Shown here: piece after piece, positions 11,032-25,346 of the stretch | How the letters are laid out: each line of letters begins with the position of its first letter | Position numbering within the stretch: the stretch's first letter is position 1 | Assembly: GCA_022579005.1 (NCBI GenBank) | Contig: MU401476.1 | Location: 124,001 to 188,000 of the forward strand | Origin: Poronia punctata | Lineage: Eukaryota > Ascomycota > Sordariomycetes > Xylariales > Xylariaceae | Length of the DNA stretch: 64,000 nucleotides | Direction: 5' to 3' | Made by a program: the position numbers and the translations under genes | The notes under the pieces: generated by a model | Databases searched by the model: none | Told to the model about the DNA's origin: nothing | What the model saw: only the letters and a program-made list of their open reading frames with translations

Positions 11032-12787
11032 AGAGACTAGTGGAAGCAGCTTTCGTAAAGTCTTGGGCGCCTTGCATTCAGAAAATATAAGGGTCATAGA
11101 ATAATAGACAATAGGGAAACACTAACCCAAAAATATTTCCTCTGAGGAGCTGATCAAATTAGTCTCTACTTTTGTTGGACGTGGAAAACATGTACAGCTA
11201 CGTATAATAGACATGATAACATTTCTATCCTTTGGGTATCAAGTTACGTTCCTGACTTGGTCTACTTGTACAGACTCCAATGGGTATTAGGAGACCGTAA
11301 ACAGAGAGAGACAAAACAATTCCAAGACGTTCTGTTAAAACTTAGCGCCACGAGCCTACGCCTTTCTGCCTGCCTATGATGTAGGTATCTATTAATATCT
11401 ACCTGCTGGTGCAGTGGTGCCATGCCCATAACTGAAACACAACGTGAACACCCCAGCTTGAGAAACAAACTATGGTTATTCTTAATCAAGGCTTATAAGT
11501 ATCTCACATAATTAACAAGACCAGGCATATTTAGAAAATTTCAAGATTTTGTTTGCTTCCAATGGTCTCTGGCAGACTGTGAGATGGTGCAAACTATGAC
11601 CTAGGTTACCTTGTTTATTTCCTGTGATTAATAAGCATTATATGTGGCACTTCAAACTTCGATAGACAAATAGGCTAACCTAGTGGAGCCTGGTCCTGAA
11701 TTTGTTAGTGATTGTGGTCAGTCGAGGTCAAGTTGTCCAACCATCAGATGATGGGAAATTGGCAAAATAGGTTACGAGGACAAGCAGAAGCATGGACAAA
11801 CTGTCTAGTTGCACCCGTTATTGGACAGTTGTCTTCGATGTCGTGCTCTGACCCTACCCTAATGTTGGAACCTATCACAACAAGTTCGATCTTTAGGAGT
11901 TTTGGGTATACATTGGCCAATTAAAGGTCAAAGATGCAGTCGTTGACTCTCCTCTCGCTGACCTACATTCAGATGCAGTACCTGTTGAGCTGCGTGAATG
12001 TCAAAAACGTAGTTATTTTGTGTCACTTGCAGATATCGGAGGTAAACCTGTTCAAGATTCTAGAATTTTATAGCTCTCTGTTGTGGCATTTAGGATTGGG
12101 GTGGTTTTAGGCCGCGAGACAGATGTACGAGCGAGAGGTAGGTAACCTGCATCTGTACATGTACTTGAAATATTATATAGGTACTCGTACCCACATCGTC
12201 CCAGCCAAGCTACAGCTTGTGCAGTGCCAATGCCTTGTATGTATTTACCAATCTACACCATATTACTTACATTTAAAGTATGTAACCTGGGCACTTTCAA
12301 GACTTATATATGGCATCTATCTTAACCTAGTGCTGCACTGCTGTCTGGCCCAAGTAACAGCTAGGTTGGGTACTAACTATATCTACAATAAGGTAAGTAA
12401 GTTGTAGCGCTTGGCTCCCACCCTAGGTAGGTAGGTTCGGTAGGCACGAAATCATCATCCCGTCCTAGTCTCATTAAGGTTCCCCTCCCCCACTTCCATT
12501 TCCACACACCTACAACAACACAGACTGCTAACACAGCCTCTTCTTTTTATTGTCAATACAAACTTTCCACAAACCACAGCCCGTCATCCCCTCACTTCAC
12601 AATTATAAATTCCTGTTCTCCTAGTGCCTGTGTATAGCCCTCGAGGACTTACACGGTTATTAGCCGTCAAATCGCTCCGTGTCACTGAAGTCGTCTTCTC
12701 CACCTTGAGGTTCATTGCTGCAAGTCCTACCGTGATTGCGAGGCGTTGCAGCCTTCATTTTACCATTTTCGCGATACCTTCCCAACC
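11032..12787. other. Intergenic region between AGX1 and CRM1
   Basis: About 1.75 kb with the AGX1 3' end and the CRM1 promoter and leader. The leader side (12480-12787) is rich in C and T with CCCCTCCCCCACTTCC-like tracts. No gene is recognised; open frames such as 12123-12407 are short and low in complexity. Confidence 0.55.
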
Positions 12788-15700
12788 ATGGCGCCAACTA
12801 TTGACGAACTGGACCTCATGGTCCAGTCTTTTTACGAGGGCCGAGGTGAACAGGTAAGTTTTAGGTCCAACGTCTGGTCATACATAGCTGCAGGAATGCT
12901 CGGCATGTCGCAACAACGATACTAACGCCCTTTTTCCCCGCCTTAGCAAAAAGCTGCCCAAACAGCCCTGAACCAGGTTAGTGATGCGCCCTCAAAACGC
13001 TTCATAATTCGGCGCAACTACTGACAATCACTTGTGTACATAGTTCAAGGAGGATCCCGATGCCTGGCTTCTGGTCGACAGTATTCTCCGCGATTCGAAA
13101 CACGAACAGACCAAATGTATGCTCCAGCCTTCTGCGCAATAACCTTTGTCGCTGTTCGCAGTCAACGCTGACTAGGACTAGATCTTGGCCTACAAATACT
13201 GGACAATGTTATTATGACGAGATGGAAGGTTTTACCTCGGGAACAGTGCCTAGGTACGTTACGGCCTCGGCGACCTCTTGTGCCCTCTTCCCCATGGCTA
13301 GTATCGCTGACCGTCTCTTTAGGCATTCGCAACTTCGTAGTGAACTTCATCATCGAGGCGTCCGGCACAGAGGAGAGCCTGAAGAAACACCGAACCCTCC
13401 TCAACAAACTCAACCTCGTACTCGTATCCATTCTCAAGCAAGAATGGCCCCACAACTGGCCGACGTTCATCAACGAAATCATCGCCGCCAGCCGGTCAAG
13501 CCTATACATTTGCGAGAATAACATGATCATCCTTCGCCTTCTCTCGGAAGAGGTGTTCGACTACTCGGCCGACCAGATGACGTCTGCAAAGACGCGGAAT
13601 CTCAAGACGACCATGTGCAACGAGTTCTCACAGATTTTCCAGTTGTGCCAGGAGGTGCTGATGTCTGCCAACCAGCCTAGCTTAGTCAAGGCAACTCTAG
13701 AGACCCTGTTACGATTCTGCAACTGGATCCCGCTCGGATACATCTTTGAGACACCATTGATAGAGACTTTGCGAAGCAGATTCCTCACGGTTGTCGAATT
13801 CCGAAATGCGGCACTCCAGGTGCTGACAGAAATCGGTGGCTTGGTGACTAATGGGCCTGGGCAACCAAACTCATATAGTGAACAGTTGGTCAAAATGTTT
13901 GTAGACGTCTTGACCACGATTGCCGAGTTCATCCCTCTGGGACTTGACCTCAAGAGCACATATCCCAACAGCAACACGAGGGACCAAGAGTTCTTACAAG
14001 ATCTGGCCCTCTTCTTGTGCAACTTCTTTAGCCAGCACGTCGATGTAAGCCTTTCCCCTTGTCCTCTGCGCAATTGGACGGCATGCTAATGGCGGCGTTT
14101 GTAGCTCGTCGAAAATCTCCCCAACCGCGATTTCCTCACACATGGGCACTTCTACCTGATCAGGATTTCCCAGATCGAGGATCGAGAGATATTCAAGATC
14201 ACGCTCGATTATTGGCTGAAGCTCGTGCAGGAACTGTACGAGGAGATGCAGGCCGCCCCCGTGCAAGAGATGAACCCACTGATGCTGGCGGCGACTGCGT
14301 CGGGTGGCGGAGCTGTCAACCCTAGCCTACTGGAGAATCTGCCTCTCCGGATGCACAAGTACAAGGAAGTGCTGTCAAACCTGCGTGTGGTTATGATTGA
14401 GAAGATGGTGAGGCCCGAAGAGGTCCTCATCGTGGAGAACGACGAGGGCGAGATCGTACGCGAATTCGTCAAGGAGAGCGACACGGTCCAGCTATACAAG
14501 ACCATTCGAGAGTGTCTCGTGTACTTGACACATCTGGATGTCGTTGATACGGAGAACATCATGACGGAAAAGCTTCAAAAACAAGTAGACGGTACCGAGT
14601 GGTCGTGGCACAACTGCAACGTACTCTGCTGGGCCATCGGATCCATCTCGCTGGCAATGAACGAAGAAACGGAAAAGCGATTCCTGGTCACCGTCATCAA
14701 AGATCTGCTCGGCCTCACGGAGCAGAAGCGCGGCAAGGACAACAAGGCCGTCGTGGCCAGCAACATCATGTATATTGTGGGTCAATACCCGCGCTTCTTG
14801 AAGGCCCACTGGAAGTTCCTCAAGACTGTTGTGAACAAGCTCTTCGAGTTTATGCACGAGTCCCATGAAGGTGAGTAAGACACTTTTCCTCGCTCGTCTG
14901 CACCGCGGCTAACCCAAAACATAGGCGTCCAGGATATGGCGTGCGACACTTTTATCAAAATTGCGCGCCAATGCCGACGACATTTTGTGGCATTGCAACC
15001 AAGTGAGAGCGAGCCGTTTATCGAGGAAATCGTTAGGAACCTTGCCCGTATTACGTGCGACCTCAGCCCGCAACAAGTGCACACATTCTACGAGGCTTGC
15101 GGTTATATGGTGGCTGCTCAGGGGAACAAGCACCAGCAAGAAAGGTTGCTAGCCGAACTGATGGCCGCTCCAAACGCCGCCTGGGACGAGATCATTCGCG
15201 CCGCGACCCAAGACCCGCAGATTCTTCAGGACGCGGATACAATCAAGATTATCGGAAATATCATGAAGACCAACGTGTCTGCGTGCTCCTCGATCGGCCC
15301 ATATTTCGGTCCTCAGATAGGTAGAATCTATCATGACATGCTGCAGATGTACCGGGCCACGAGCCAGCTCATTTCCGAGGCGATTGTGCGAGAAGGTAAG
15401 CCGAACGGATGATACCAAAACTCGGTCCGCTCTTTCCATATACTAATCAACACCTGGCACAGGCGAGATAGCACCTAGGCTACCAAAGGTCCGAGGGCTG
15501 CGGACTATCAAGAAGGAGATTCTGAAGCTGATTGAGGGTTACGTCGATAAAGCCGAAGATCTTCAGGCAGTGCGGCAACAAATGGTTCCGCAACTCTTGG
15601 ATTCGGTTCTCGTCGACTACAACCGCAACGTTCCCGGCGCGAGGGATGCCGAGGTGCTAAAGGCGATGTCTACCATCATCACCAGGCTAACGGTAAATCT

Positions 15701-16345
15701 CTTCCCCAGCTATATCTCTCTTAGATGGGCCGACTAACTCGGATTTGCTAGGGCCTTATGGAGGACCAGGTGCCGGTTATCATGCAAAACGTCTTTGAAT
15801 GCACTCTCGAGATGATCAACAAGGATTTCTCGGAATATCCCGAGCATCGCGTCGAGTTCTTCAACCTTCTCAGGGCCATTAATCTGCACTGTTTCCCCGC
15901 GCTCTTGAAGCTAGACAACCGACAGTTCAAGTTCGTCATCGATGCCTGCATGTGGGCAAGCAAGCACGACAACCGTGATGTCGAAGGCGCTGGTCTCAAC
16001 ATGTGTCTGGAACTCGTGAGCAATATCGCAGAGAAGACGGACCCGCAGACTGCAAACGCCTTTTTCCAACAGTTCTTTGTTGGCATTCTGCAAGACGTCT
16101 TCTTCGTCCTCACAGATCCCGACCACAAAGCCGGCTTCAAGACGCAATCTCTGCTGCTCATGCGGATGTTTTATTTCGTATTGCCAGCCGATGGGACGAC
16201 ACCCAAGATTACCGGTCCTATCTACATCGACCAGGCCCCGGTTGGAACCAGCAACAAGGATTTCCTGGCCGAATTCGTAGGCACTCTTCTGCGTGGTGCT
16301 TTCCCCAATCTCCAGGTGTCAGTTTTATCTACTTCATACTCTATC

Positions 16346-16388
<43 letters not shown>

Positions 16389-16647
16389 CATTGCTAACCT
16401 AGTTGATAGTGCACAAATCAACGCGTTCATAGAGTGTCTGTTCACTCTGAACAACTCGTATGAGAAGTTCCGCCTCCAGGTCCGCGACTTCCTGATCTCG
16501 TTGAGGGAGTTTGCTGGTGACAATGCCGATCTGTTCGTGGTAGAGAAGGAACAGGAGGCGCGTGACAAGCTAACAGCCGATCACGAGCGACGGGCCAAAG
16601 TTGGAGGGTTGCTAAAGCCGTCGGAGATTGAGGACGACGAACTATGA
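12788..16647 (+). CDS. CRM1: Exportin-1 (CRM1), nuclear export receptor for leucine-rich signals
   Basis: CRM1 carries proteins with leucine-rich export signals out of the nucleus together with Ran-GTP. Ten exons join in frame to 1077 residues, the normal length: 12788-12853, 12947-12976, 13044-13116, 13182-13253, 13323-14044, 14105-14870, 14925-15395, 15463-15692, 15752-16317 and 16410-16647. The start [20 protein letters not shown] is followed by [39 protein letters not shown], the importin-beta N-terminal region. Later come [33 protein letters not shown] and [20 protein letters not shown], the NES-groove HEAT repeats, and PAL(L)[17 protein letters not shown] C-terminal repeats. The position equal to human Cys528 is Thr526 here. 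The last donor is read as GT|GTCAGT to keep frame (NLQVAQINAF). Intron 9 is a CT microsatellite. The tail ends in acidic EIEDDEL. Confidence 0.95.
16352..16383. repeat. (TC)16 microsatellite inside CRM1 intron 9
   Basis: An uninterrupted TC run fills much of the 92-nt intron between the donor at 16318 and the branch GCTAAC at 16393. It doubles as the polypyrimidine tract. Confidence 0.95.
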
Positions 16648-18167
16648 CTGGACCAGGAGCTGAGAAATGAGTTTGCGCCGCACCTGGCGCCGAGGGGGCA
16701 TCCTTCGGCGCGTCCTTCCGGCGACGGCCTGGATGGATGGAGTATTTATGGATTATGACGCATCGACCATTTATCAGGGGTGCAGATATGATTAAGCACC
16801 CGTTTCTGACTCGGTCACCGGGAACGCTACTACGGCCACACAACCTGCTCTTTCAAAATATATGATACCAAAAAAGATAGAAGAATGCATCCGTGTGGCA
16901 AGGGGTCTAGTACAGATGGGCCTGAAGGGTTCGTTTTGGGGTGGGAGCCTCGGGCGCCTTACCCCTTTTCCTGTTTGTCTAAAACAAGAGTGTCGAGAGT
17001 GTGTGGGGATGTGACAGACGATGGATACCGTGTAAACATCGAGAGGCTTATTGTTTCCCTGCATGTGCATTCCACGACGGGCGAAGGGATTACGGAATGA
17101 AAAGGGGAGGGGGGTTACAGATGAGGTGGGCTACGCGTACCTTAGTGACGACGTTCGAGACGCATACCTTGAAGGGACAGCAACGGTTAACTGAACAGTG
17201 ATAGGGGCTTTCTAGTTAGGGGTGACCCAAAGCCTGGTTATTGAAATTTCAAGGAGCCGATAGTCGATGCTACCTCTTCTTTTGCTGTCCATGATGTTGC
17301 CACGTTTGGGCATATACCTGACGTATACCTGACGTCCGAAGTGAAAGCCAGTGACGTGAGCTGTAAACAAGTATCGCAAGAGATGGATATATGAGAGTCG
17401 TTTCCTATGTCTTAGACTTACCTATCTACCCAACCTCTCACATATTCAGACCAAAAAAATAATGATAATTAAAAACGCCATCCGGTACACAACATTACCG
17501 CGCAGCATAAGCGGCTCAGATATATATGTACCTAGGTTATGTACCTACCTACTTTAGCCACCACGCCGCTTCGCCTTTACAAAATAACGGACAAAAGAGC
17601 CCTCCGCCATCGGATTCGGATTCGGATTCGGAACCATGATTATCTTCTACCTACCGCGTTGTCGGATCCTAGGCTAGGCTAGGTACCTACCTTGGGTTAC
17701 AGAACATGTGAAATAAAACACTGGCACCAATCCTTCAGTAAGTATATGTAAACTAGGTACCTACTGCGACATGTCATATAAAACCGTTTCCGCCTTTATT
17801 GACCTGTAATTTTAAAGAAATGGGAAAGACGGGAATGGGATACCCGTAGACGATCGATAAGCCAGTCGGTCAAGTCGCAACACATACCATACAGCCCCTG
17901 CCCGTTCGAATTCGTCATGCGACAGACACCGTGACTATAAAGGCATAGGCTAACGTTAGGTTGGTCACACATAGATCAAGCGCATCGGTTAAGCAGAAAC
18001 TAGCATTTCCGATTTTACTTTGTAATAACTTGTGACTTTTCTCCCTCGTCCGAGGGAATTATATTACGGGGCCGGTAGATTTATCGCATGTCTATACACG
18101 AAACACACATGTGGATTCGTCCTATCTATCTGTCCGGTTGTTACGCTGTACGATTCTGCCGTCACTC

Positions 18168-18206
18168 GGGACCGGGACAGGGGACAGGGGACCGGGGACA
18201 GGGGAG
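18168..18206. repeat. GGGGACA/GGGACCG tandem repeat
   Basis: Imperfect tandem units of GGGACAGG and GGGACCGG, about five copies, in gene-free DNA. Confidence 0.85.
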
Positions 18207-21200
18207 GAAAGATAGATAAAATAGATGCATGTAAAACGGCTACCTACCTACCAGCTCGTCGTCTATTTATCTGCTCATATATCTTCTCGGGAGAATCTAG
18301 GTTTCGGACGGACAAGGCAACAAGGTCGCACTCGCACGACAGGAGGACGGACAAATACTGACATGGGGATGAATACGGGGTAAGATATTCCCCTGTTCTC
18401 TCCCATGTTGATAAAATACACTTCTTCACCGCCCCTATATAAACCAGTCGATCCATCACGCTGAGTGACCTGTCAGGTAGTCCTACATACGTCAGCTGAC
18501 CCGATAAGTAGAGTAAGTGAGTGATATCGATATGTCCTCGGCAAGTTGCAGGATAGAGGGCAGGCGTGGTAAATGGGAATAGGAGAAAAAAGGGGGTGAA
18601 ATGGGTAAATTGACGGTGGAGAGAAAGCTCGTCGGCTACCATAGTTGAATTGAGAGAGGCATGTCCATTTGATATCATGTTGGATTACCCTTTGTCATGG
18701 ATCGCCGAACTGGTCTGCACCATCTGAGAACGGGACGAGCCGACAATACCGATATTGTGTCTCTTTCACGCGGCGTCTCTACCGAAGGTGGGGTCAGCCA
18801 CATCTCCGTCCTAGCCACGATGCTCCGGGTTTGATCATTGATGTAGGGTAAGAGCCCGCCGCATCGGCACCGGGATGGATATACCGGGGGTCCCACATGT
18901 GGCATGTCTCGGACATTGTGAGACATAGGCGCCCGCCGAGAGGCGGCCCAGCACTTGATACACTCGGCCGTCCCCAAGCGGCGGCGACGGTAGCGTCCCA
19001 ATAGTAGCTAGTGGGTACGTGTGTGCCTTGCTTGTTTATCATACCTTATACTTGGGTGAGGGATAGGTATAGGTAGACACCATACAAAACGGCAATTTGA
19101 GAGCCCCCCCTGATAAAAGCACCAGCTGACCAAGACATGGCTGTCTCAAGCTGGATATCTCCAAAATGTACTGCGTGTGATCTCACTGACTCACTGGGCA
19201 CAGCCGGGAGAGGAAGGCTTCATGTCTCAATCTGTTCGTGGAGCTAGAGAATCGTAGCCGCCGCTGCCGCCATAAAATCGCCCGTCGCATCATCGTGTGG
19301 CAGTGAAGACGCGCGTGCAATTCACGACCCTAGCAAACCCGATGCGCCCTAACACATGGACTAGGCAGATCTTCGAGCTCTTGTTTGAGTGCTGACCTTG
19401 GCGGCGGGGAGATTCCGGTGTATGATCTCGACACCCTCAGCGCCCTCAAATCACAAAGAAGGTGTGTGAATCAGCAGGGAAAAGAAGCCAAGTTCCAAGG
19501 GCGTCTCGGTGTGGCCCGGACAGGTCCCGATTTTTCGTCTTCTCCTGACCGATTGACTGTGACTATGACTCGGGATGGGTTTGGTGTGGTAGAAAGTGAA
19601 ACGTAGGCAATCGTAAAAGTGGTGTAGGATTACGTACATATATATGGGGTTGCCTCCAACTCGCCGCTTCCCCGGATTTTGTACCGCTAGTGTCTGATCG
19701 ACTGGAAGTCGCATGATGGCTCGTTGGTGGCGTATGACAGGAAGGCGACACTCTTTTTGGAAGTTGCGAATCAGAAATGTACTTCCTTACCTTGTTCTTC
19801 AACTTTTTTACATTCATATCCACACTCCTACACTTGCACTTGCACTTGTTCACTTTGGCGCCGACAACCCCTGGACTGGCACTCCGCGCCTTCCGCACTA
19901 CACTGCACCTTTATTGTAGCGTGTCCAACACCCACACCGAACACACCATCTCTATGAATATTTGGCCACCTCCCCCGTCACCGTCCGTAGTCATGACTCC
20001 CACGCACACTCAAAACAGAGACAAGCCCAATATGGCACCCATGATGCATATCACCTTGCAGGCCGAGAAATGCAAAGGACGGTTGATTTACAATGTCGTG
20101 CATCCGGGGAACACAAGCCGGGAGATCTTGCATCTTGCCCGTTGAACGCACCCCGCCTCCCTTCCCCTTTTGTCCGGGGTGATAACTAGAAATCCCCCCT
20201 GTTCGCGTTTTACCTCGTCTTCCCACCACCATGAAAAAGAAGACCAACTTTTTTGAGCCTTTTGTCCGAGGACTAACTAATGTGAGTTAGAGAAATGAAG
20301 AAACCAACAATCGCAAGGATATTTACCTACATATTACTTAATCACGATTTCTTTCCCGCTGCTGTTGTGCATGTCAATCCGGCCAGCATACGCTCCTGCT
20401 ATATTCAGACATAACAGCGACCACACTAGCCTATATACCTTTCATCAACTCAACACAAACACCTTTCCCCATCTCCTTCCTTTCCCCCATCCCCACCACA
20501 TTGGTAACAAAGCGGGACATATGACGATATTGTGACGGTATCTGACGGTTGTTTCATTTAAATTCATTTATTTCTCTTTCTTCTTTTCCTTTATTTTCTT
20601 TCCTTCCTTGCATTCTTCCTCTCTCCCTGCTTCTCTTCAACATCCACCCCCAGACAAGACGTCTGCTAGTAATACCCCCTGTAATTCAGTACTCACTCGT
20701 GATAGTTTGATGGGTTCATGGGTTGTTTTTTGTTGGTATGTGAGTAAAAGCAGGATTGCGGCGCGGTATTTTATTCGTAGACAGAAAATCAGCAATTCCT
20801 GTTAATGTTATTATCCCCCAACCTTGTAACACTTTTTCTTACTCTTAGGGAGAAAGTCTAATGGGCTTAGAGGAAAAATAGATAATGTACCCGTAGAGCC
20901 GCTTTTACGCCCTTATTTGTCACGACGTTAGAGATCCAACGGCCGAGGGATGGGGTGTGCATCCTAACCACAGAACATATACTATTATGCGTAGGCATAT
21001 ATTTGAATCGATCTTAATACGCGTCTAAAGGCGAGGGCGGGAGGCCGGGGAACAGTGCCAAATCAATGCCGAACCAATCCGAAGGAAAGGAATGAATGAT
21101 CCCGGTTAGATGTTCCATTATATCTGCATCTAAGGTTATCCCCCCCCCCCCCTGTTGTGTGCCTAGCCTAAGATTTCGGGAGCCGTAGATCGATGCGTGT

Positions 21201-21630
21201 TGCCTTGCCTCCGTCTTGAGACTTAATCAATTTGAAATTGGGAAACTTTTGTCTTATTCCTCGTAGCAACAACGACGACGACGACGACAGATGGATAGAT
21301 ACCTGCACACCTGGTCCGTATCTAGACAGGGTACAATAGGTAGCATCAAGGTTCTTGCATATGCAAATATATATATATATATAATACACGTGTGGAATAT
21401 GTACGTGTTATGTACGTCCTTGTTAAAGCTGGCCTTTTCTCACTCCTTAATTTCAACAAATTCGATGCAGTTGTCTTTCTTGCCTGTGATATAACCTAGA
21501 TGTAGGTGTACGTGTATGTAAAATCCTCTACTTAACCGTGTCCGGACTAGCCTAGGTACATGGAATGCGGTGGGCGGCGGCGAGATGCACCAGCAGCGGT
21601 CTAGTCCGACGCCATCTTGTTCCTTCTGCC

Positions 21631-21631
21631 C

Positions 21632-21664
<33 letters not shown>

Positions 21665-21686
21665 GCCTTCCTTCCTTCCTTCCTTC
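21631..21686. repeat. Compound microsatellite (CTGT)n(CCTT)n
   Basis: About eight copies of CTGT followed directly by about five copies of CCTT. Confidence 0.95.
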
Positions 21687-22032
21687 TTTAGAAATAATCA
21701 AGGCACACAAAAAGAAGAAGAGCCTAGGTTACGAAATTCTCCCGTCTTAGATACCTACCTTACCTACCTCTCTATACATAAACGGAAATAAGAAAGTGGG
21801 TACAGGTACTTAAGGCAAGGTAAGGCAAGGCAAGGCAAAGTGTGCGCGGCGGCCTCAAGAGAGAACAGGATTTTTGTAGGATTTAAATGTACTTTTTTTT
21901 TTCTTGCCCCGTGTTTGTTAAGAGGTCCAGCTGTGTAAAAGACATAGAAATTAGTTTCAGGCGAGGCTAAAAAAAAAAGCAAGGAGGAGGGAAAAGAAGG
22001 AATCGGGAAAACTGGTGTCTTTCTGTCCAGGG

Positions 22033-22054
22033 GTGTGTGTGTGTGTGTGTGTGT
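22033..22054. repeat. (GT)11 microsatellite
   Basis: Perfect GT run in gene-free DNA. Confidence 0.95.
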
Positions 22055-23158
22055 CCGAGCTCCTTAATCGGGAGATCTCGTCTTTATTGTCGTGAGATAT
22101 TAGGTGTGTAGATTTCCACCTAGACACGATACCATGCCTTTACAAAGGCTTCAGACGGGCGTTTATACGTACAAGTACGTAAATAAGGGGAAAGGGGCGC
22201 AATCTATGTACACGCTTTACTTTATTACATCCCTGGACCAGGTTTAGGCTTGTAGTAAAGGTTACCTAAGTTAAAACGCGACCGCGACCGCGACGCGAGA
22301 TATAAAAGCCGAGTAAGCACGTATAGGTACCTACCTATCTCCAAAAAGACCAATTCCTTCCCCCTCGTTATCCCGTTCATCGCGCACGTCCATGGCCTAT
22401 GTCTGCTCTGTCTATACAATATCTAAATCATCGCTTGGTTATATGTAAACGAGGTCGGCTACCAGATAATACGACGGGGCTGTAAATCCCAGCGTCGCAA
22501 CAGAGAGGACGGTAGGTTAGCTAGCCGCGCGCGGGACGTCCGGAAGAGCGTCTACGGCGTCTCGGGATCGCATTTCTTTCGAGAGCAGGATACCTATCGG
22601 ATACCTAGATTGATATTTTATTGCGAGTATGTTTGATGCGTGTATATAATATCTTCTTGCATATATATAGTGTAGGTAATAGATAAATATAGACCGGGGT
22701 TCCATAGATAAAAGTAAGTACATACATACTCCTTGTCTCTTTACGGCTCTCTGCTGCACCTTCCCCGGTCCTGGTCGTCGCATCTGCATCTGCGCCTGCG
22801 CCTGCGTCTGCATTTCTAATTTACACACATAAACTTTTTTCTTCGTTCTCTTTCCTTCTATACAACAGGCAAAATGGCTTCTTCACCTAGGCAAATTCCA
22901 TTTCAAGGAACGTCTGCAAAAATAGCCTCTCATATACTAACTACAACGCAGAAATTTCTCTCACCCCTCCCCCCTTTTCCGATTATTGCTAGGTTAGGTG
23001 TAGGTATCTGATTCCCTACTTTCCAGTACCAAAAAAAGAGTTCCAAGATTTTCATTCCATCATCACGTTTGCCGTTTCTGTTAAAAAAAAAAACCAAGTT
23101 AGTACCGCGATAGAATATATGGAAGAACAAGCAAAAGGAAATAAAAGAAGATGCATGA

Positions 23159-23179
23159 ATGCATGCATGCATGCATGCA
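23159..23179. repeat. (ATGC)5 self-complementary microsatellite
   Basis: Perfect ATGC tandem repeat. Each unit is part of a palindrome, so the run can fold on itself. Confidence 0.9.
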
Positions 23180-23479
23180 AGTTGCATCATCCCGCATCCA
23201 ACTGAAAGTGGAACAGAGTAGGATCGTGAAAAAAAAAAAATTTCACTTGTAGTAAAAACAAGTCGGTCACAGCCAGTATCTATCTAGGTCAACCTATGAC
23301 GGACAGGAAAAGACACCCCCCCCCCCCCCCGAGATAAAAAAAAAAGAGAGAAACCTCGGCATCTATGCCTAACATTTACATCTCATCTCTCTCTGTCTAG
23401 GGAAGCGCGAAAATCCACTTTTGATAGGTAAAACATATGACACGACGGGCTTAACCCCCGTGCCTATCTTTCTTCTTCT

Positions 23480-24010
23480 TAGGCGTAGGCGTAAAAATCA
23501 CACATATTTTTGTTGGTTAGCCATTTTCAATAATGGTTAAGTGAGGTCTAGGATAGTTAGTATGTAGTATTGTATTAAAGTAAGTTAAAAGGTATTATAG
23601 AATTTTGCACCAGATAATCTGCTACTTTTTATACCTTTAAAGCATGTTATCTATTCTAATAAATACTACATTAAACATATACCTGCATATTTCCTGTGCA
23701 GTGAAATTAGAACCATCACCTTTTATCTACTATTCCTGCATTACATATAAGTAGATAAAGGTTGCATACTTCTATTTATGTTATACCTAGATTTGAGGTT
23801 TAAGTTATATACGTCCCCTTTACCTACTTATATTTTTATATAAACAGACTTTATAGGTAGACACTACCTATACCTGTTGCTCTTATTTGATGTTTATTTA
23901 CCAAGACATCTATATACACACATCTAGCACACAGCCTAATCAACAACTTTAAACGCAAATAGGTAATTAATATATTCTATAAATAATGGTTGGTTAACGA
24001 AGCCGCTATG
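23480..24010. other. AT-rich patch, possible decayed element
   Basis: About 530 nt clearly richer in A and T than its surroundings. Similar words (AATAATGGTT) occur near both ends, but no clear terminal inverted repeat or target duplication was found. It could be a mutated transposon relic or plain AT-rich spacer. Confidence 0.3.
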
Positions 24011-25346
24011 CGTAGATGTGACAGGCTAATCAGATGCGCTCTTTACTTGTAGTACACGTAGATATTTGAAAAGTACCTCACAGTAGTTTTATCCCCAAGT
24101 TTTTTTTATGTATATCTCTACCTAGTTAGTCTCTAGATGTATGTATGTACAAGGAAATCCTTCCCTCTATTTCCTCTTTAGAAGCAGCACGTAATGCCAA
24201 GTTAGGTTAATCAACACTGCAGCACATAAAAAAAAAAAGGGGGGGGGGGGGGTAAAAGAAATGCAGAAAATAGGAAAGCGACAATATACTCGTACTCGTA
24301 AACACTAAACCACAGGCGGAGGATTAGACACATGGCAGCTGTCTTGACACAATAGTCAGAGCTTCCTCTGCTAATCAGGATGTAAATGAACCATGCGTAA
24401 TACCATATATCCATAATTAAGTTATGCTATGATGTTTCTATGATCTACTGTGCTAGATAAGGTAGTAGTACCTATCTCAGGCACCTACGAGTACCTACCT
24501 AGGTTAAAAGGTTATGTATTACATCCCCTACTACCTACGATAGTCTACTGGCAGCAATCTATCCTGTCGCTGGACGAATCGTACCTGCAGCCGCCATCTA
24601 GGTACGGTATGTAACGTACGGCACGGCACGGCATAAATCTCGAGAGCCCGACGTCCTGTACGTATGCAACTTGGCAGCCGTTTACTGGTCAGAAACAAAA
24701 CCCCCCCTGAGTTTCTCCCGACTGGTATCACCTTTTTGAGGTATTGGAATTTGCATCAAGATCCAAGGGTATGGATATCAACGAAAGGAAACATGGGAAA
24801 AAAAAACGCATAGGTGGGGGGGGCAGCAGTGTAACAATCAAGAGCAAAAGCAAAGCAAACAGGATGCATGAACTGTAAAACACATGATTGATATGTCAAG
24901 TCTTGCAACTGTAAATCAGGTGGGGAGGAATTAGGTGTTGGTAGGTTGTTGCATATCGTGCCATTAGAGAAAAGGCTGGAGATGACTTTCCCTCTTCTTC
25001 TTGTTTCTTTTCAACGGCTTACAAATGGTATTGTACAACGTAGGCACACCAAAACATGCCGACTCTGGTCAAGTACGATACGGACTTGAACAGGTGGGGT
25101 GTATAATATTCCCGCGCACATACAAGTACACGTAATCTGCCTTGAATTGACATACGAGTAGAGAATGTCTCCATCATTTGGAAGTGATGTTGGCTGGCTT
25201 GATTGTCTTGATGCTACTACTACTCGTAGGTAGTAGGTATGCCGTTATACAAGAGGAAAAAGAAAACTTATGTACGTTGGGTTGCAATCACAATGTCAAT
25301 CGCTCTCCATCAGAGTGCTACCTACATAGGTGTGTAGATAGATTGG

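Noticed and set aside
16442..16843. 133-codon frame antisense to the CRM1 3' end
   Set aside because: Shadow of the real CRM1 exon 10 on the other strand.
18244..18678. 144-codon open frame, minus strand
   Set aside because: No family motif, no splice context, composition of random DNA between simple repeats.
19777..20145. 122-codon open frame, plus strand
   Set aside because: Leu/His/Thr-rich translation of CACTTGCACTT-like repeats; three overlapping frames are open, as expected of low-complexity DNA.
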